This document shows, piece after piece, positions 21,856 to 35,455 of a stretch of 64,000 nt of DNA. The notes beneath the pieces were generated by a model. It ran no database searches, had not been told where the DNA came from, and was given only the letters and a program-made list of their open reading frames with translations. The DNA lies in contig WBMQ01000011.1 in the NCBI GenBank assembly GCA_016630905.1, positions 558,001 through 622,000 of the forward strand. The letters are read 5' to 3'. The stretch comes from Capillidium heterosporum. Lineage: Eukaryota; Entomophthoromycota; Entomophthoromycetes; Entomophthorales; Capillidiaceae. Both the position numbers and the translations under genes were made by a program. The first letter of the stretch is position 1. Every line of letters begins with the position of its first letter.

Positions 21856-24800
21856 ATTGATATGGCTACTGTTAGAATTACAATATGTAGATTTATATAT
21901 ATATTAGCTATAGTGAGATTTTATAAATGAAATTTAAATATTACTAAAATAGAAGTATTTATATAAGTGTTGATATATATGTATACTAAATTACCCTGTA
22001 GCCTATATCGTTTTAAGGGATTTTATAGATGAATAGATATGGCTACCATATCTTGTAATTTCAAATTTCGCTATCCAATCTCAAAAAACCTTACGATACA
22101 TGATTATAGTAACACATTTCTATATACTTTCATTGCCTCTACTCTCCGGATATCCAATCTTGATATTTTTTGGCTGGAATATTGTAGAAACACAAATGAT
22201 TATATACTCAGCACACCTAAACAGTTGTTTTAGAATATATTTAAACTTTAGAAATATATTTTTATGAGTGTATTCAAAGCAAGTATTGGTGAGTTTTGGG
22301 TTACTAAGTTTGGTAGGTTTAAGCTGAAGTGATTAGAAAAGACATCTGCTTATAGCAGATAGGCAGTATTTTTCAACAAGCGTTATATTGAGACGAAGGT
22401 TGTCTAGTATATGAGGAAGGTGATATGTTAGATAAGGTAGTTGATACAATGTGCAAAAAACAATTAATAAATGGTTTTTTTATTTAAGGCCTATATTGAA
22501 TATCTTTATATATACAAGGACATTTATCGAAATGTTGCCATAGAAAGGCATAATTCAAGTGAAGATAAAATATGTAAACAAAGAAAGGCATCTGCTTAAT
22601 CCATATTGAATCCAGAAAAGCTGTCACCTTTAAATGAGATTAGTTTGGATATTTCCGACCGGAAGACAACGACAGTTTATTTGATCAAAGTTGTTGACGG
22701 AAGTGGAGATTACACAAGTAGATAGTAAACAATTAGAGAGCTTAAGAGAATACTGGAAACTCCAAGGGATTTTCCTGGTAACTAAAAATGTTTCCAAAGC
22801 CTTTGGAAAGTGAAGGTAATCGTCTTTACTCCAGAAAAGGATTAGTTATATCTAAATCCATCAAAAAACTAACAAAAACCTTCCGAGATACCTAGATGAT
22901 GCATTCATAGCAATATCTATGATGAATAAAGTAAAAAAATCAAATGAATCTAATTTCTATATTAAAGCATAGTATATTAAGCTTTAGAATGTATTTCGAC
23001 TTATAATCGGATAGATAGAAAACATCCTGCTGCAAAAACCACTTTAAGTAGTAAATTTAAGGTATACTTAGCACTTTTATACGTGAAATTATAGATATAT
23101 CCAGCTATTACTTGATAGAGCCAATAGCAGTCTCTATAAATACTGACTTATAAAGACGGGGTTGGAACAACTCGAAACATATACACGCTAGTTATTCCTT
23201 ATAGTCATCGGTAGGTATACTGTGCAAGTTTGTTCATTATTTAATGGTATATCTCGAATGTATGGGAAGGATTTCCCGCTTTCCAAATGAGGTTGAAAGC
23301 CGCTCTACCTACATACTTTATGAAGTGATTGTCACGTCCATCCTATCGAGTATTTCCGATTTTTAGTTGCTGAGTTTTCAAGGTACCGGGTGAATGCTCT
23401 TACAGTTTTAGCTGCCCCATAGGCGTCGTCTAAACATTGGTATAGGTTGGAATTGCAAATTGGTAAAGAAAAGTCGGTTCTAAGGAGCTTCTACAAGCTA
23501 TTTATAACATAAATAAAATTTTACATTCAATCTCTAAGCTATTATGATGTTATTTCACAGCTTGATATAAGGAACAAAGGGTATAGTTTAGTTTCTAATG
23601 TTCTAAAAGTGATCCAATTTAAATTGTTAAATGTATTTGAAATTATTAGTCAGCTTTTGAGTCTAGAATGAAGTTTACTATTGCAGAGATAGTCCAGTTT
23701 ATTCGTTTAGTAATCTTTCAAAGTATAGTTTATCTGATTAATAAATCGATTTAGGTAAGCTAATTTCCTATATTTGGATGGATAGTTCCCTATAGGTATA
23801 AAAAATAATCATCACCTGATTTTTCTAGATTTGGTTTATTGAATTCTCCAAATATGGCTTTATAAGCGATAACTAAGGTGAATTCTCAGAAATTGAAGTT
23901 AATCTGGCCAGAGCCTTCAAATTCGATCACACCCAAAGTTGAAGGAAACTAAAAATAGATTTTGGAAGACCTGACAAAGATGGAATGCTGGCAACTTCGA
24001 TTTTACCCAGCTAATGCAAGGGTTTTAGAAGGCTAAAAAGTAGCTAATGGAAAAATAATATCTATATAACAACAAGTCAATGACAAAGCTGCTATATAAA
24101 AGTATATACTGATATGTGCTATAGTATAGGAGGTATTCCATTCCGGAAATTGACTATATAATTAGCTATATCAATTTATTTATAGATATCATATCAATTG
24201 AGCCAAAATAAGTATATTTAAAGCTTCATAAGAAGTCAAGTTACAGTCTAGACCGTTATAAAAGTTGGTAATATCAGGTATAATATATATTTCTAAGATA
24301 GGTGGCTATCAAGCTTTATTGAATAGAGAAGTCACTATATAAAACATTTTAGTCATTGCCAACGTCTCCTGCTAAACTGCCTCTTTTGAAGCCTTACTAG
24401 GCATCAATCGGACTAGATGGCCATCGAAAGTTACTAAAGTTATAAGTAGCGTTATTAGCGCTATCAATACTGTTTGTAATTATGAAGGATAATTTGAAAT
24501 ATAGAACTTATTTTAAAGTACCATATCTATTTCTCTCTTTAGAAAGCTTGAGTGGTATTTCACATATTTTCTGGGCAGAGTGTTAGATAAAAGTTAAATT
24601 CCCATCTGTTAGACCTATTCGCTGTCTATAAATCGTCAATCGTCTTGCCCAGTACACATAGTGGGAATGTCCTATTTCATCCTAAATTAATTTTTTGCCG
24701 TAACTTATGCTTAGGACGGTCTAATTTATTTCAAATTTACCCTATGTTTTTCAAAGTTTATCCCATGCATTGCAATTATCAAATCTAATAGCCTTTGATG

Positions 24801-26491
24801 CCTACAAGTTTAGCCTCTAATGTCAATAGATACTAGAATTAAAATACTGAATATAGGAAGCGTTTTTACACCCCTTTTAAAAAATAATTTGCTTAATCAA
24901 ATATATCAGACATCAGGTTCATTTTGTTTGATAACCTGATAATGGTATTGATTAGTAAAAGGCCATTAGGCTTTGTCACAAAACCTTAAAACCGGATGAA
25001 GGATTTATCAAAAGACTAACAAAATATCCCATCTGTTGAATAAAGATCTAAAAGTAGTTGTCTAGACTCTAATTAAGTACAAGAAATCCGATAGCGGTTT
25101 ACTAATGGCAGTGTACTTTTATATTTACACCTCCCCAAGCTTTTGCTAAGGGTTTCTCTAGTATTTTGCCTATATGTTTCCTAACCTTGGCTTAAACCTT
25201 ATAAATTGGAGGTGTTGAAGCTGTATAATAGGTTGGAAGGTCCATCCTCGCAGCGTATCATTAAGCTGAATTAATACTATAAAAGTAAGATTTGCAATAG
25301 GCTTAACTTTCATAATGTAAGATGAAACTGTGACTAATATTTGCCTAAAATTAAATTAGGCCGATGACTAAAATTATTTGAAATTGTTAGTAATCTCTTT
25401 TAGCTTCTAATGAAATTTCTTAATTTGGAAATATAGGGAGTTTGCCAAAGTAGATGGAAACGAATCCACCTTTTAAATGTTCAGATATTGGGAATCAAAA
25501 GTATCTATGTAAAAGTCTATTGGAAATACTTTCAGTATTATAAAGTAGAGTATGTATACTGCGGTACATTTTCCTACCAAGAATGCACTTGCCATCGCTA
25601 TAGATCCATACTATTTTCCAAGTCGGTCCTTGGCAGTAAGACTTAAGCCATTTCCCAAGCTTATTAAAATAGAAATATTGCAATTCATCCGACAGGTGCC
25701 AGAATTAGTAAAGTTTTGACTGAGGAACCTACAGAATATAGCAAAAGGCAATAGTTTAATCCCATCATATATTGGTTTCAAAAAATCTAGGCAAATTTTG
25801 ACAAATGGTACAGATTTAGTATCTCAAGCCTAATCCTAAGGTAATAGAAACGGAGTATAGTTTATAGACATTATACATTTTTACAAAGCCTTTATCTATA
25901 AAGCTTCAATTTACTAATCATCTACAAGGTACACCGATTACTATTGATGTTTTTTCTAAATTTATAACATTTCAAATACGTTATACCAATATACTTTTGA
26001 GTAGATGCGATTAGCCTATTTCTCAGACTTAGGAGAATGGCTAAATCTTAGCTTATCCCAATTTCAAACTCAATCAAATAACTTGCATAACATTAAATCT
26101 CATCCCAGGTGGAACTATCCTTTTTAAAGTCGCTACAACCAAGAGTTGCTTTATTTGGGGGGATAACAATATTTTTACAGCACCAAAATGAAATGCCGGT
26201 TTGCTTATTACTAAACACTTATACCAAACCTTTAGTAAAAGTTGGATTGAGAAGCCAAGGCTTAACTTATTTTGCCACTCGATGAAAGTATACCTGAACT
26301 ATGAATAATTTTTACTTTAATAGTCGGGGATACCCTCGTTTTGATGTAAAGCTTACTGGCTAAGGCCCGTAATTAGGATGAACTATTTTCATCAAAGTTA
26401 TTTAAATTTTGGTGGGAGGAGCTAGACATCACTTTTCTTTCCTTAATAGAAATTGCATCTAGTGTACTTTCTAAATGTATTGCGCAGTTAA
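21856..26491. other. 4.6-kb gene-poor region
   Basis: No gene that I can support. Short coding-like scraps occur. One is on the minus strand around 23400-23300 (DDAYGAAKTVRAFTRYLE in one frame). Another is on the plus strand near 22610-22730 (LNEISLDISDRKTTTVYLI). Both are soon broken by stops and I recognise neither. Two stretches near 23640-23690 and 25380-25440 resemble each other loosely ('gaaatt(a/g)ttagt...'). Confidence 0.35.
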
Positions 26492-27632
26492 ATGATGACC
26501 ACCAATCTCGATACCGGACAGACCTTAACTATAAATCCAAACCAACAACTCAATCAACTACCGCAACAACATACCCATCATCAACAACACCATCATCAAC
26601 ACCAGCAACCTATTCAACTTCAATTTACAAACACGACTACGATTGCGACAACTACTACAACTGCGACCAGCAACCAAATCGGTAAGATGTCTACCGATGT
26701 TCCATTAACGATTGACCTAGATTCCCGGATCTCCAACACGAACCCGCAGCCCCAACCCAAGAAGACGGGACGACGACCCAACACCAATGAGCCCATCTCG
26801 GTAAACTTCAACAAAGCTAAACTGTTACTAACTCAACTTATAGCGCCGCCAGGCTATGAACCGTATAGCTCAACGCGTCTTCCGCGAGCGTAAGGAGTTC
26901 TACATCAAGGGGTTGGAGACCAGGGTTGTCAAGCTCAAGGAGTCGCAGCTCCGCCATAACGAAATCTACCAGCAACTTACTTACTACCTCATCAAGCTGG
27001 AGGACCTCAACATCAAGTTAAAGCAGTCAATAATCGCTCGAAGTTCCATCCATACTAATTTACAGATGGACCCCTCGGCCTCTTACTTCCCCAATATGAT
27101 CGGCATGCAACCTATGACCAACTTAACTTTTAATCAGAACATCAGCGACCAAACTGCTAACGAAAGTAGCGGTAATGGCCGTCTCATGAGCTTCGATCCG
27201 ATGCAAACGCTGCCCAAACTTCCTACCAACGTAGTGGCTACCTCCTACACCAACAACCACAACACCAATTTACCCTATCAGCTCTCATCCCGTACCCCCT
27301 CTTACGAACTGGCTCCCCAACTCAACAACTACACTAACTTTCCAAATGTAGTCAACCAAACTAACTCCCCCATGCAGGTCGTAGAATCCAACCTTCTTGT
27401 CGTCCCAAATGACGTCGACTTAGGTGTTCCCATCGACGAGATCCGCTCCATCATAAATCCTTTACGCACCCCTACCGTCGAAGAAGTTTTGAAGCTCAAA
27501 ACCTACTACCAGCAGCTGAAGCAAAAGGTGCAGAAAGAAACCTTCACCATGGAGAACTTACAGGAAGGATTGACCAAGAAACTAGTCATTGACAAGATGT
27601 TGGAGTTCCTCAAGTGTTACCAGATGGAGTAG
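26492..27632 (+). CDS. bZIP transcription factor, Yap/Pap1 (AP-1-like) type
   Basis: Exons 26492-26800 and 26844-27632 with a 43-nt intron, 365 residues. The N-terminus is rich in Gln, His and Thr (QQHTHHQQHHHQHQQP). The junction KKTGRRPNTNEPIS|RRQAM leads into the basic region NRIAQRVFRERKEFYIK. The N-x2-A-Q-R-x-F-R pattern is the signature of the fungal Yap/Pap1 family, whose members control oxidative, metal and drug stress responses. A leucine-zipper-like coiled coil follows (LETRVVKLKESQLRHNEIYQ...LIKLEDL). The intron splits the gene just before the basic region. The C-terminal half lacks the cysteine-rich redox domains of Yap1; the only Cys I see is in KCYQME at the end. A redox sensor of the Yap1 type is therefore unlikely, and relatives without the Cys domain are closer. 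Confidence 0.85.
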
Positions 27633-29360
27633 TTTTATCGTATTCATTTATCTTATCGTTCCTTACCGCAGATCATTAAATTTTTCATCACAATATAATT
27701 CGTTAGTATATATTTATTTGTGTTTTTATTGGAATATTAAGGAAAGTAGATGTGAATTTTCCTGCTAAGATCAAAGGTTGTAAATGTACGTTTCGCCTCG
27801 CGATTGGCTTTAAATTCCGCAGAGCAAATTTGGAGTGTATTTCTTTGGAGCTAAGCTCTAGCAAGGTGGCCTACCAAAGAACATGCAAGTAATCTGATAT
27901 AAGTTTAGCTTTTCCCACTTGCAAATCTCAGCCTGGAGATATTGCCAAAATTTCCAAACTGCCATCCTTATTTTCAGTCAATCTAGACTTTCAATGAAAA
28001 CAGCTTGAGGTTGCGTAGCTTCTGTATAGAAAATACGGAGAAAAACCGGTAAAAAGTTACTTTCCAACTGAATCTCCTTTCAAGTACTAGGATGGTGTAC
28101 TAATTAATCTGGTACATATATTTTCCTCCTTTGATTGATTATTATAAATAATTATGCTGAGATCTGGAGAGGCTAGACTAAAGCTTACCAAGCAATATCT
28201 CTACAAAAATGGCTTTTCCGAATCACTATTTAAAGCATGTTAAACTATGAATTTAGTTTGGGATATGAGTGTTTGAAAAGTTTGTCATCTAGAGGTTGTA
28301 GTCAAAGTCTTTCAAAAAATAGTTGACTAAATTTCCCTATCCAAAAGGTTATGGGAGCAAAGTATGCTAGTTTATACGCACACTGTATGAAATAATCCAA
28401 GACATAGTTGACTAAAATTTCCACTCAAGGGTCTAGAATTGTAGAGTATATTACTTCAACACGTTTATTTCTACATTACGGGAATGTCATACCTCCAGCT
28501 CAACTTCTAGATGTTAGTTCTTTGAGTATATCTACTGAGGATTAGTAAGATTCATAAATTACAATCAAAGGGGATAAGTACGGTGCAAGTGCTTATGTAG
28601 GACGGGAATTGGAACCTTCACTCAAATTTAGAGCACACCTCCAGTTTCTACATTTTCTCTTTGGAATGGTAACTAAGAATTGCTACTTTACTAAATTACA
28701 TTCTAGAATTTGAAGTTTCCTTATACCTTGGATACCGGTATCCTATAATATAAGTCTGCCTGTTTACACATGACTAAAGGTTTGACTCTAATTTAGAATT
28801 TTTCTTCCCAATTTTATTTGCATTATTTAGGTGCCGGGCAATTGGAAACCTACCTATGGTGGCTTAGTATACTACTCTTGGTTGTTTTGTAGAAGCTATA
28901 TATGAGTTAAAATCTGCTATGCCAACCTGAAGCTTCATTCAGAACCTATAAAGTTGATCTAATTGCCTACTGTTCCTAGCATGATAGGCTACTTGTTTCT
29001 TTAAATCTAGTTTTGAATTATTTATACTTGGCAAAGAAACTGCTGTCGTAGATTTCAAGCCATGTCATTAAAATTTTGCCTTATTAACTATATTTCGGAT
29101 TTAGAGTTGGCTAAATGAAGACTTGCGAAAAAGATCACAATTGCATTTTTTGAAGTTGCAATTTCATATACAGGATCTGGAAATGGATCTGCATATCCAA
29201 ATATACATACAAAGTTTTGTAAAAGTATGAATCGAAAGTGTAAAGTAGTTGAAGCGATGGATGTAGATGTAGAACTATATACAAGATATAAGCGGGTACG
29301 TGTATTGTATTTTCAAACTTTATTTAGTAGCACGCACAAAATTCATCAAAAGCTAAAAAG
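27633..29360. other. Intergenic
   Basis: 1.7 kb between the 3' ends of the bZIP and RRM genes. I see a short direct repeat, ATAGTTGACTAAA(A)TTTCC, near 28320 and 28405, and no coding sequence. Confidence 0.4.
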
Positions 29361-30529
29361 TTAGATGGAGAAGCAGTTGCGGTAGTAATGTTGGACAGTA
29401 ATAACCTGGTCTAAAAATTCGGTTTGGTCATACCACTGAATGGCTTGGAATGTAGAAAGTGGACTTGCGAAGCGTATAAAGGCGAAGCTGCGTTTGGGAT
29501 GGTGAATGAGCCGGATGGAGAGGATCCTACCGCATTTCTGGAAATAGTCAATGAGATGATGTTCCTGGATCTTGATGGGGTTGAGGTTGCTCACATAGAG
29601 GACACAAAAGTCACCAACTTGACCCGATTGCCCGAAACTGCATCCCCATTCGACCCTCCAGCCGTAGCTCTGTAAGCTCTGGAAGGCAGCAATAGCAGTC
29701 TCCCAAAATTTAAAGCGAATGAGATGGCACCCCGTGTGTGGAAACCCCGATAACTCCTGATCGTACTGAATACTTTCTGGGTTGAAGCCTACCTTTACGA
29801 ATTCGGAGACTACCTTGGTTGTGGAGTCATAGCCAGTTGGTAGGATATAAAAGGATCGGTTCACGTAGGCATCTTCAACCCTAAGCAATATATTGTTGAT
29901 GTAGATCTTGGGAGAGTAAGTCAGGAACTTTTCGCTGCTGTGATAATCTTTGAAGTATACAAATCCATAGTTGGAGCTCTTCTTGTCACAGGTGAGCTTT
30001 ATGTTATCAACTTCTCCCCACTTGGAGAAATGTAAATAGATCTGTTCGCTTGCTTCCTCTTTGTGTAAGCTTGGAAACCCAGCAATAAACAAACATCCCC
30101 GAGGATTTGGTACGTCTAAAAAGGGATTGGTCACTGTAAATAACTATATAGATGCAATACTCTCTACTATTTGTGGTGAAAGGATATCATACACAGTGCT
30201 ATCTAAATCACCCTCGTTTGCTAACGTGCTTGGATTGCCTAGTATATTTTAGAAATCATACTTAGAGAATAATTCTGTTTCTGTATACCTTGGTGGCTCG
30301 TCGTCTTTGAATTTTTATTTGGAGAAGACCTTCCATCCATATCTGAATCTTCTAAAGTTCGTTAAAAAGCTTAATATATAAAGGACTTGCCATCGGTATA
30401 AAAGTTTAACTGGGCCATGCTGATGTCTATGTCGGGGAACTTTGGTACAAAGGGTAAAACCGAGCTTTGGGTGTCTTTAGGATTCCTGTATTTCTTCGAA
30501 TAGACCAACTCAGAATCAGAACGTGACAT
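29361..30529 (-). CDS. RNA-binding protein with RRM domains
   Basis: Inferred exons on the minus strand are 30529-30391, 30351-30289, 30238-30212 and 30133-29361. They sum to 1,002 nt, giving 333 residues with an unbroken frame. Intron 1 has a GC-AG donor (GCAAGT); exon 3 is a 27-nt microexon. The start is MSRSDSELVYSKKY. RRM 1 follows CLFIAGFPSLHKEEASEQIY (RNP2-like) with YGFVYFKDY (RNP1). A middle segment (FYILPTGYDSTTKVVSEFVK) looks like a degenerate RRM. The last RRM has VLYVSNLNPIKIQEHHLIDY and RSFAFIRF, ending near the stop. Multi-RRM proteins of this kind bind mRNA. I cannot name the orthologue; a Mei2- or Pin4/Cip2-like regulator is only a thought. The alternative is a start within the last exon (an in-frame GTG at about 30135) with only the large exon coding. 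Confidence 0.78.
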
Positions 30530-32468
30530 TTAAAAACAGGGGAGGTATTAAACCGGTTGTAACTTTATATATGATTGAAAAGTAAAGGAGCTATACCATG
30601 GTTTGAATAAATCATGTGTTTTATGATACCAGGTTTCAGCTTTTTAAGTAATTTTAAGTTTTGATGTAATATAAGGTTGTAAAGTATTACGGACGAAACA
30701 CCAAAAGCCTTGATATCTAAATTGGAAAAGCTAAGCTGTATAGACAAATATAATATAAGTTAATAATATTAAATGAGTATATTAAAATTGATGGTAATCT
30801 GTAAAAGTTCCCAGCATAACAAGAAATCCGTATCACTTCAAAGGTGCTTATAGCCATTGACAAAACAAAGACAAGATGAATGCTCAACGCCCACAACTCG
30901 AAAATCGATAGCGTCGTCTGAGAACCTAACATTGAGTTACTTTATTCATCCTATCCCAGCTTTATTCTCCAAAGACAACAATATTTTGATGTAAGTTTGT
31001 TCGATAAAAAACTTGGAAGCTATAAATTGATAGATATATCGTAGTTCTATTAGAGTAGTGGCGTCATTGGGATATAATAATCTCCAATATCGATAATAAA
31101 TAATAGTATTTATTACATTTCAAGTGTTCCCTGATATTCTCAACACCAATGAATTTTCAAGTTTGACAGAATAGCTAAGCTTTTATAATGATAAAAGATG
31201 GAAGCTACATTGTGAATTGAATAATGAACCTCGGTAGACAGATCTCAATACAACTCCAGCACTTCATATAAGTATATATTTATAAACTCAAAGATAAAAA
31301 GAAAAGGATGGTCGATCATAAAACCTCACCTCCTTAAGTATTTTGTAAATGTAACTAAAATTCTGAATTAGTTGTTTTATATCTAAAATAAAAATTTATA
31401 GTATAGGACAATTAGTTTAGAACCTGAAAGCTAGTTTTTCTATCACTGATGGGTAGTGATCTATTAAAGTAAAAAGTAATAGGATTTTAATATATATTTC
31501 TATATATTAATTAATCTATTGATATCGTAAATTACAGATTCGGTGATAAAGCTATGAGCTTATTATAGAATGTCGTTTAATGATTTCAAAGCGGCGAATT
31601 ATAAGGGAAGGTTCTAAGGACTTGGGTTCCGATTGTTGGGAATTTGTAACTCACAAGTCGATAAGTTCAAAGCTTGGCACCAAGGAGAAATGAAGTATAG
31701 ACTGGATCGGTAGAGGCTTCGTAGAATAGACAAAGGTAAGTAAAGTCGTCCACAAATGTGTTTTAAGACGTGTTGAAGTTATGTCACTTAAAAGCTTTAT
31801 TGGGTAGATAAACTTAAACCGAGTTGGTTGCAGTACACTTCAAGCCACAGTAAGAGTATCAAAGCCAAAATGGCTGCAAGTTGAATTGTTATGTAATATA
31901 AGGTGATCGAAAGCTGCTTGCAGGTAGGTTTTCATCGCTGTTTCCCATCAGGTTTATGAATTTGACTAGGTGAAAATACAACTACCTTTCGCATTTCCTT
32001 ATTTCAAAATACATATAAAGTATGGATAAAGCTATTAGAATACATAGTATATTATTAAACATATAGAATAAATCTGAATAGAATAAGTACACGTATATAG
32101 GCTATAAATAATTCTCTTCAAATGGATTTAAAATATTATCTAATCAAAACTAATCTATATGTCGGCTATTATATACATATCATCTTCTATAAAATGCTAT
32201 TTTATACATCACCTAACATTATAAACTATATAGCATTACCCTATAGCTACTTAATATGCAAAAAGAGACATGTATAAATATATGTACTATCAACTAAGTA
32301 TATTCATAGTACATGCTCAAGCATAACTAACCATCAGTTATAAGTATTATTAAAATATAGTATTTAGTCAAAACTTTACTGAAAACATCAGTCGATACTA
32401 CTAACGACTCTAAAATAATTAAATACCTGGTTGTGCTTACAAATCATCTTAAAAGAAGGAAGCTAAAG
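30530..32468. other. Intergenic
   Basis: AT-rich 1.9 kb. A minus-strand frame at 30717-30932 encodes a very hydrophobic start (IFELWALSIHLVFVLSMAIS) that might be a scrap of a membrane protein, but it leads nowhere. Nothing else was recognised. Confidence 0.35.
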
Positions 32469-33888
32469 TTAGTCACAATCGGCAAGTAGAGGTTGACGTT
32501 CGGCGTCGGCATCCCCTAAGTAACTAGGTGGTGGTGAAGTTGCAGGTATATCTTGACCTTCCAAACGGATCTGTGGTGTACTTGGGTTATCACCAATGTA
32601 GCTAGGGGGTTTTCGTGGCGATTCAGTTGGGTCGACTTGAGGTTGGTTAGTAGTGTTGGAGGACTCCAGTAATATGGAACCCTGCTCAAGGCCGTAGGCT
32701 GGGGGCGCCAATAATGAGCCTTCGGTTGGTGCGAATCCCCATTTTCCGACATTAGCTTCAATAAAGACGAAACCCAGTTGACCTACATTGACGTGCAGGG
32801 TGCAGGGACCGTCGGCTGCTATCGATGGAAATAGGTTGCTTCGGATCCCGCTGAAGGCATCTCCAATCTTTACGCCATTCTTGGTGAAGAATATAGAACC
32901 CGATCGTGGTCGGTACCCACATCCTACGACGTCCCCTTCATAGTAAGGACCTCCAAAGGACTGACCACTGAATGGATCGTTGTAGTGTTTTTCTCCGTTC
33001 TTTGAAAAGTATCCAACCGATGTTTTGTTGAACCCTAAAACAATGAGAAAAATTGACGCTTAAAAAATTACCTGGAAACCTCCATGTAGGGTACGGTTTT
33101 GTCGCCAGTCCAATGCCTATGTTTGTTGACTCGGGTTTTTCGAACATCTTGACTTCAAAGTAGTAGATAGGTTGACTCTTGGGTAGCGGTAAATTGGTTT
33201 GGATACAGTTTTCACCTCCCAAAAAAGTCAGTTCGGTCCGGTCGTTAACTATAACGTTATGCTCGGGTTCTGCGACAAAAGTCCAAGCGTATACTCCCTT
33301 CTCTTGGATGAGCTGCCTCTGTTCAGCCGAAATTGAAGTTGGGATAGAGTTTGGTGGATGGGCCTGCTCAAAAGCTCTAGCCAGGTCGTAAGATTGAATG
33401 GCTTCCTCGGACCAGCCTTCAAAGTTGACAGCTGGGATACTCGTCATATGGTCTAGCATGCAGTAACATATGCGAAACGAAATGTACAGTAGTATAACGG
33501 TTAAGAACCCAATGAGCGTGTAGACGAGGTAAGGTAAAGCTGTGTTGAAATCAAAACTTTCATACTTTTCAGCGAAATGGGTGTTTCCGGAGTCCGGTAA
33601 CGCCGTTGCTAGCACTAGCCAAAACATATAAAAATAAAACCTGGTGAACTTGGGAAAACTAGATTTGACAAAGTTGGGAAATAAAGATGTTGAAGCGAAT
33701 GTAGGGATACGACCAAGAAGCGCTGAAATTAACTTGAATAAATAGAATTGGGTTTGTCTTAGTGCAGTTGATAAGTTAGAAACGAAGCTGAGCTGGGCAA
33801 AAGTTTTGATATTTACAGTAGAGTGAGTGAGACAAACAGATTGTTTCAAGAGAATTGGGTTCCTTACTTTTTTCAAGCCTTGATGCAT
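32469..33888 (-). CDS. SSH4: SSH4/EAR1-like SPRY-domain adaptor of the Rsp5 ubiquitin ligase
   Basis: Exons 33888-33072 and 33034-32469, a 37-nt intron, 460 residues. A single membrane segment (PYLVYTLIGFLTVILLYISF, about residues 118-137) is followed by EGWSEEAIQSYDLARAF, a motif of Ssh4-type proteins. A SPRY/B30.2 domain comes next (CIQTNLPLPKSQPIYYFEVK, NIGIGLATKPYP, FNKTSVGYFSKNGEK, GDVVGCGYRP, GSIFFTKNGVKIGDAF, PSIAADGP). The tail has three PY motifs (PPAYG, PPSYIG, PPSYLG) that bind WW domains. Yeast Ssh4 and Ear1 sit in endosome/vacuole membranes and bring Rsp5 to cargo for sorting; the same role is inferred here. The stretch of about 88 residues before an internal Met (FYFYMFWLVLATALP) is longer than expected, so translation may begin at that Met instead. 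Confidence 0.9.
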
Positions 33889-35455
33889 AAATCCTCACTT
33901 CACTTTTGAACTTTGGGTTTTAGGCTTCACTAGGACTTTTGCCTATTGGTTGGCAACCTGGGGTAATGTGGGATAATTAGCAAATTTGGGGTAAACCTGG
34001 CAAGCTAAAACGATAACTATGACGTTAAAAGTGGATGGTTAAATACAATGATGGTATTCTACTACTGAGGCTTATACTGATTTGCCAGATACTATTCTAA
34101 TAGCGTCAAAGTGATTTAATGGCTTACTTATATAAATCCGAACTTATGTTCTGCCGCCCAAGAATCTAATTAATAGCCTAACCGCAAAAGCTAAATTCCC
34201 AACTGTAGTTTAGCTGTATATTTTTAATCTTCTGCCTATTCTCACTAGAATAGTGTTTTATTAACATTTAGGATAATAGTCATATGTCGATAAAATCCAA
34301 GGATCATTATATACTGATGGTAATGATACAGGCTGTTTACTTATAGAAAGCTTTCTTGGATTTTCAAAACAAATTAAAAGTATACTCATGAGTATCAATT
34401 GATTGGGCACAGTTTTTAGGAAATCGTTGGCAATATCCTGGAGATTACTTTGCAAAATGTTTCTCTGTTTAGTCAAGAACCAATTGCAATTTTCAATGAT
34501 ATTTGGTTGAAGTAGCTGTAAAAGCATGCCAAAAGCTTTCAGAAGTCAGTTTAATTATAATTTATAGCAACTACCAATGGCTCAAGGAAAAGTGCTCTCA
34601 TTTCAATCGAGTACAATAAGCTTGAAAGAGGCTTGTGATAAGGAAAATTTTGATGATATCTTGCCAAATTTCTTGAGCTAATAGGTTTAAAATACACGTA
34701 TTAAAGAACTATTTTGTTTATAATTTAAGATATTGTCTAATAGTTCTGGTTTCTAGGTTAAATTTGCTATCTCAAGAAGAAATAGTACCTCTATTCAACA
34801 TATACTTTTCGAATATAACTATACTTCAAATCACTTTTGATGTAAATTATAGTAACAGGAAGTTCATAAACTAGGTTGGAGCTACATGAAAATATAGCTG
34901 TAGGCTGGTTTAGACTAGCATTCAAACATATAGAGGCTATTTATACTTTGTGTTACTATCGAATTCTAATTTCTCCTTGAAGACCACTTTAGTCCTTAGA
35001 AAAGCTTATGACTGTCAACGTAAGCAACTATAAATATGCTTGGCGTAGTTATAAAACCTTGGCTTCTTGCTGCAATTGTTGTACCGAGGGAATTATACCT
35101 ACTTATAAGGAAATGTAAAGTTACACCTGAATCTGCAACAAATAGTAGCCATCTATTTGAACATATTGATTAAAACTATAGGCTGCAATCCTGAATCAAA
35201 TTGAAACATCAATATATCTGCGGAAATCCATCTCACTTTATCACCTATAGTTTGCTTGTAGTATTGGCTTTGGCTAAGCTTAATAGCAGTCAAATCCTGA
35301 TGACACAAATGCCAAACTCTAAAGACAAAGCTTGGAAAGTGAGTTGAAAATATTTAATAGGAGGAACAAAGATAAACATTTCTTTTTTATAAAAACCAAA
35401 GCAGTCACCAAAAGCGAACCTACTTTTATAAACTCCAAAGTCCAAGCTATTTTCG
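33889..35455. other. Intergenic, possible small gene on the minus strand
   Basis: Mostly AT-rich spacer. A minus-strand frame at 34527-34261 (88 codons) has a good 3' splice site before LLQPNIIENCNWFLTKQRN. It could continue upstream into about 34620-34560 (MRALFLEPL). It ends YNDPWILSTYDYYPKC. The composition is protein-like but I recognise no family, so I do not call it a gene. Confidence 0.3.

Noticed and set aside
21856-26491. Transposable element or CRISPR-like structure
   Set aside because: No transposase, reverse transcriptase, long terminal repeats or regularly spaced repeats were visible. CRISPR is not expected in a fungal nucleus.
30565-30932. Two overlapping hydrophobic minus-strand frames, considered as a receptor fragment
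   Set aside because: The transmembrane-like start does not continue into a recognisable protein and no splice path was convincing.
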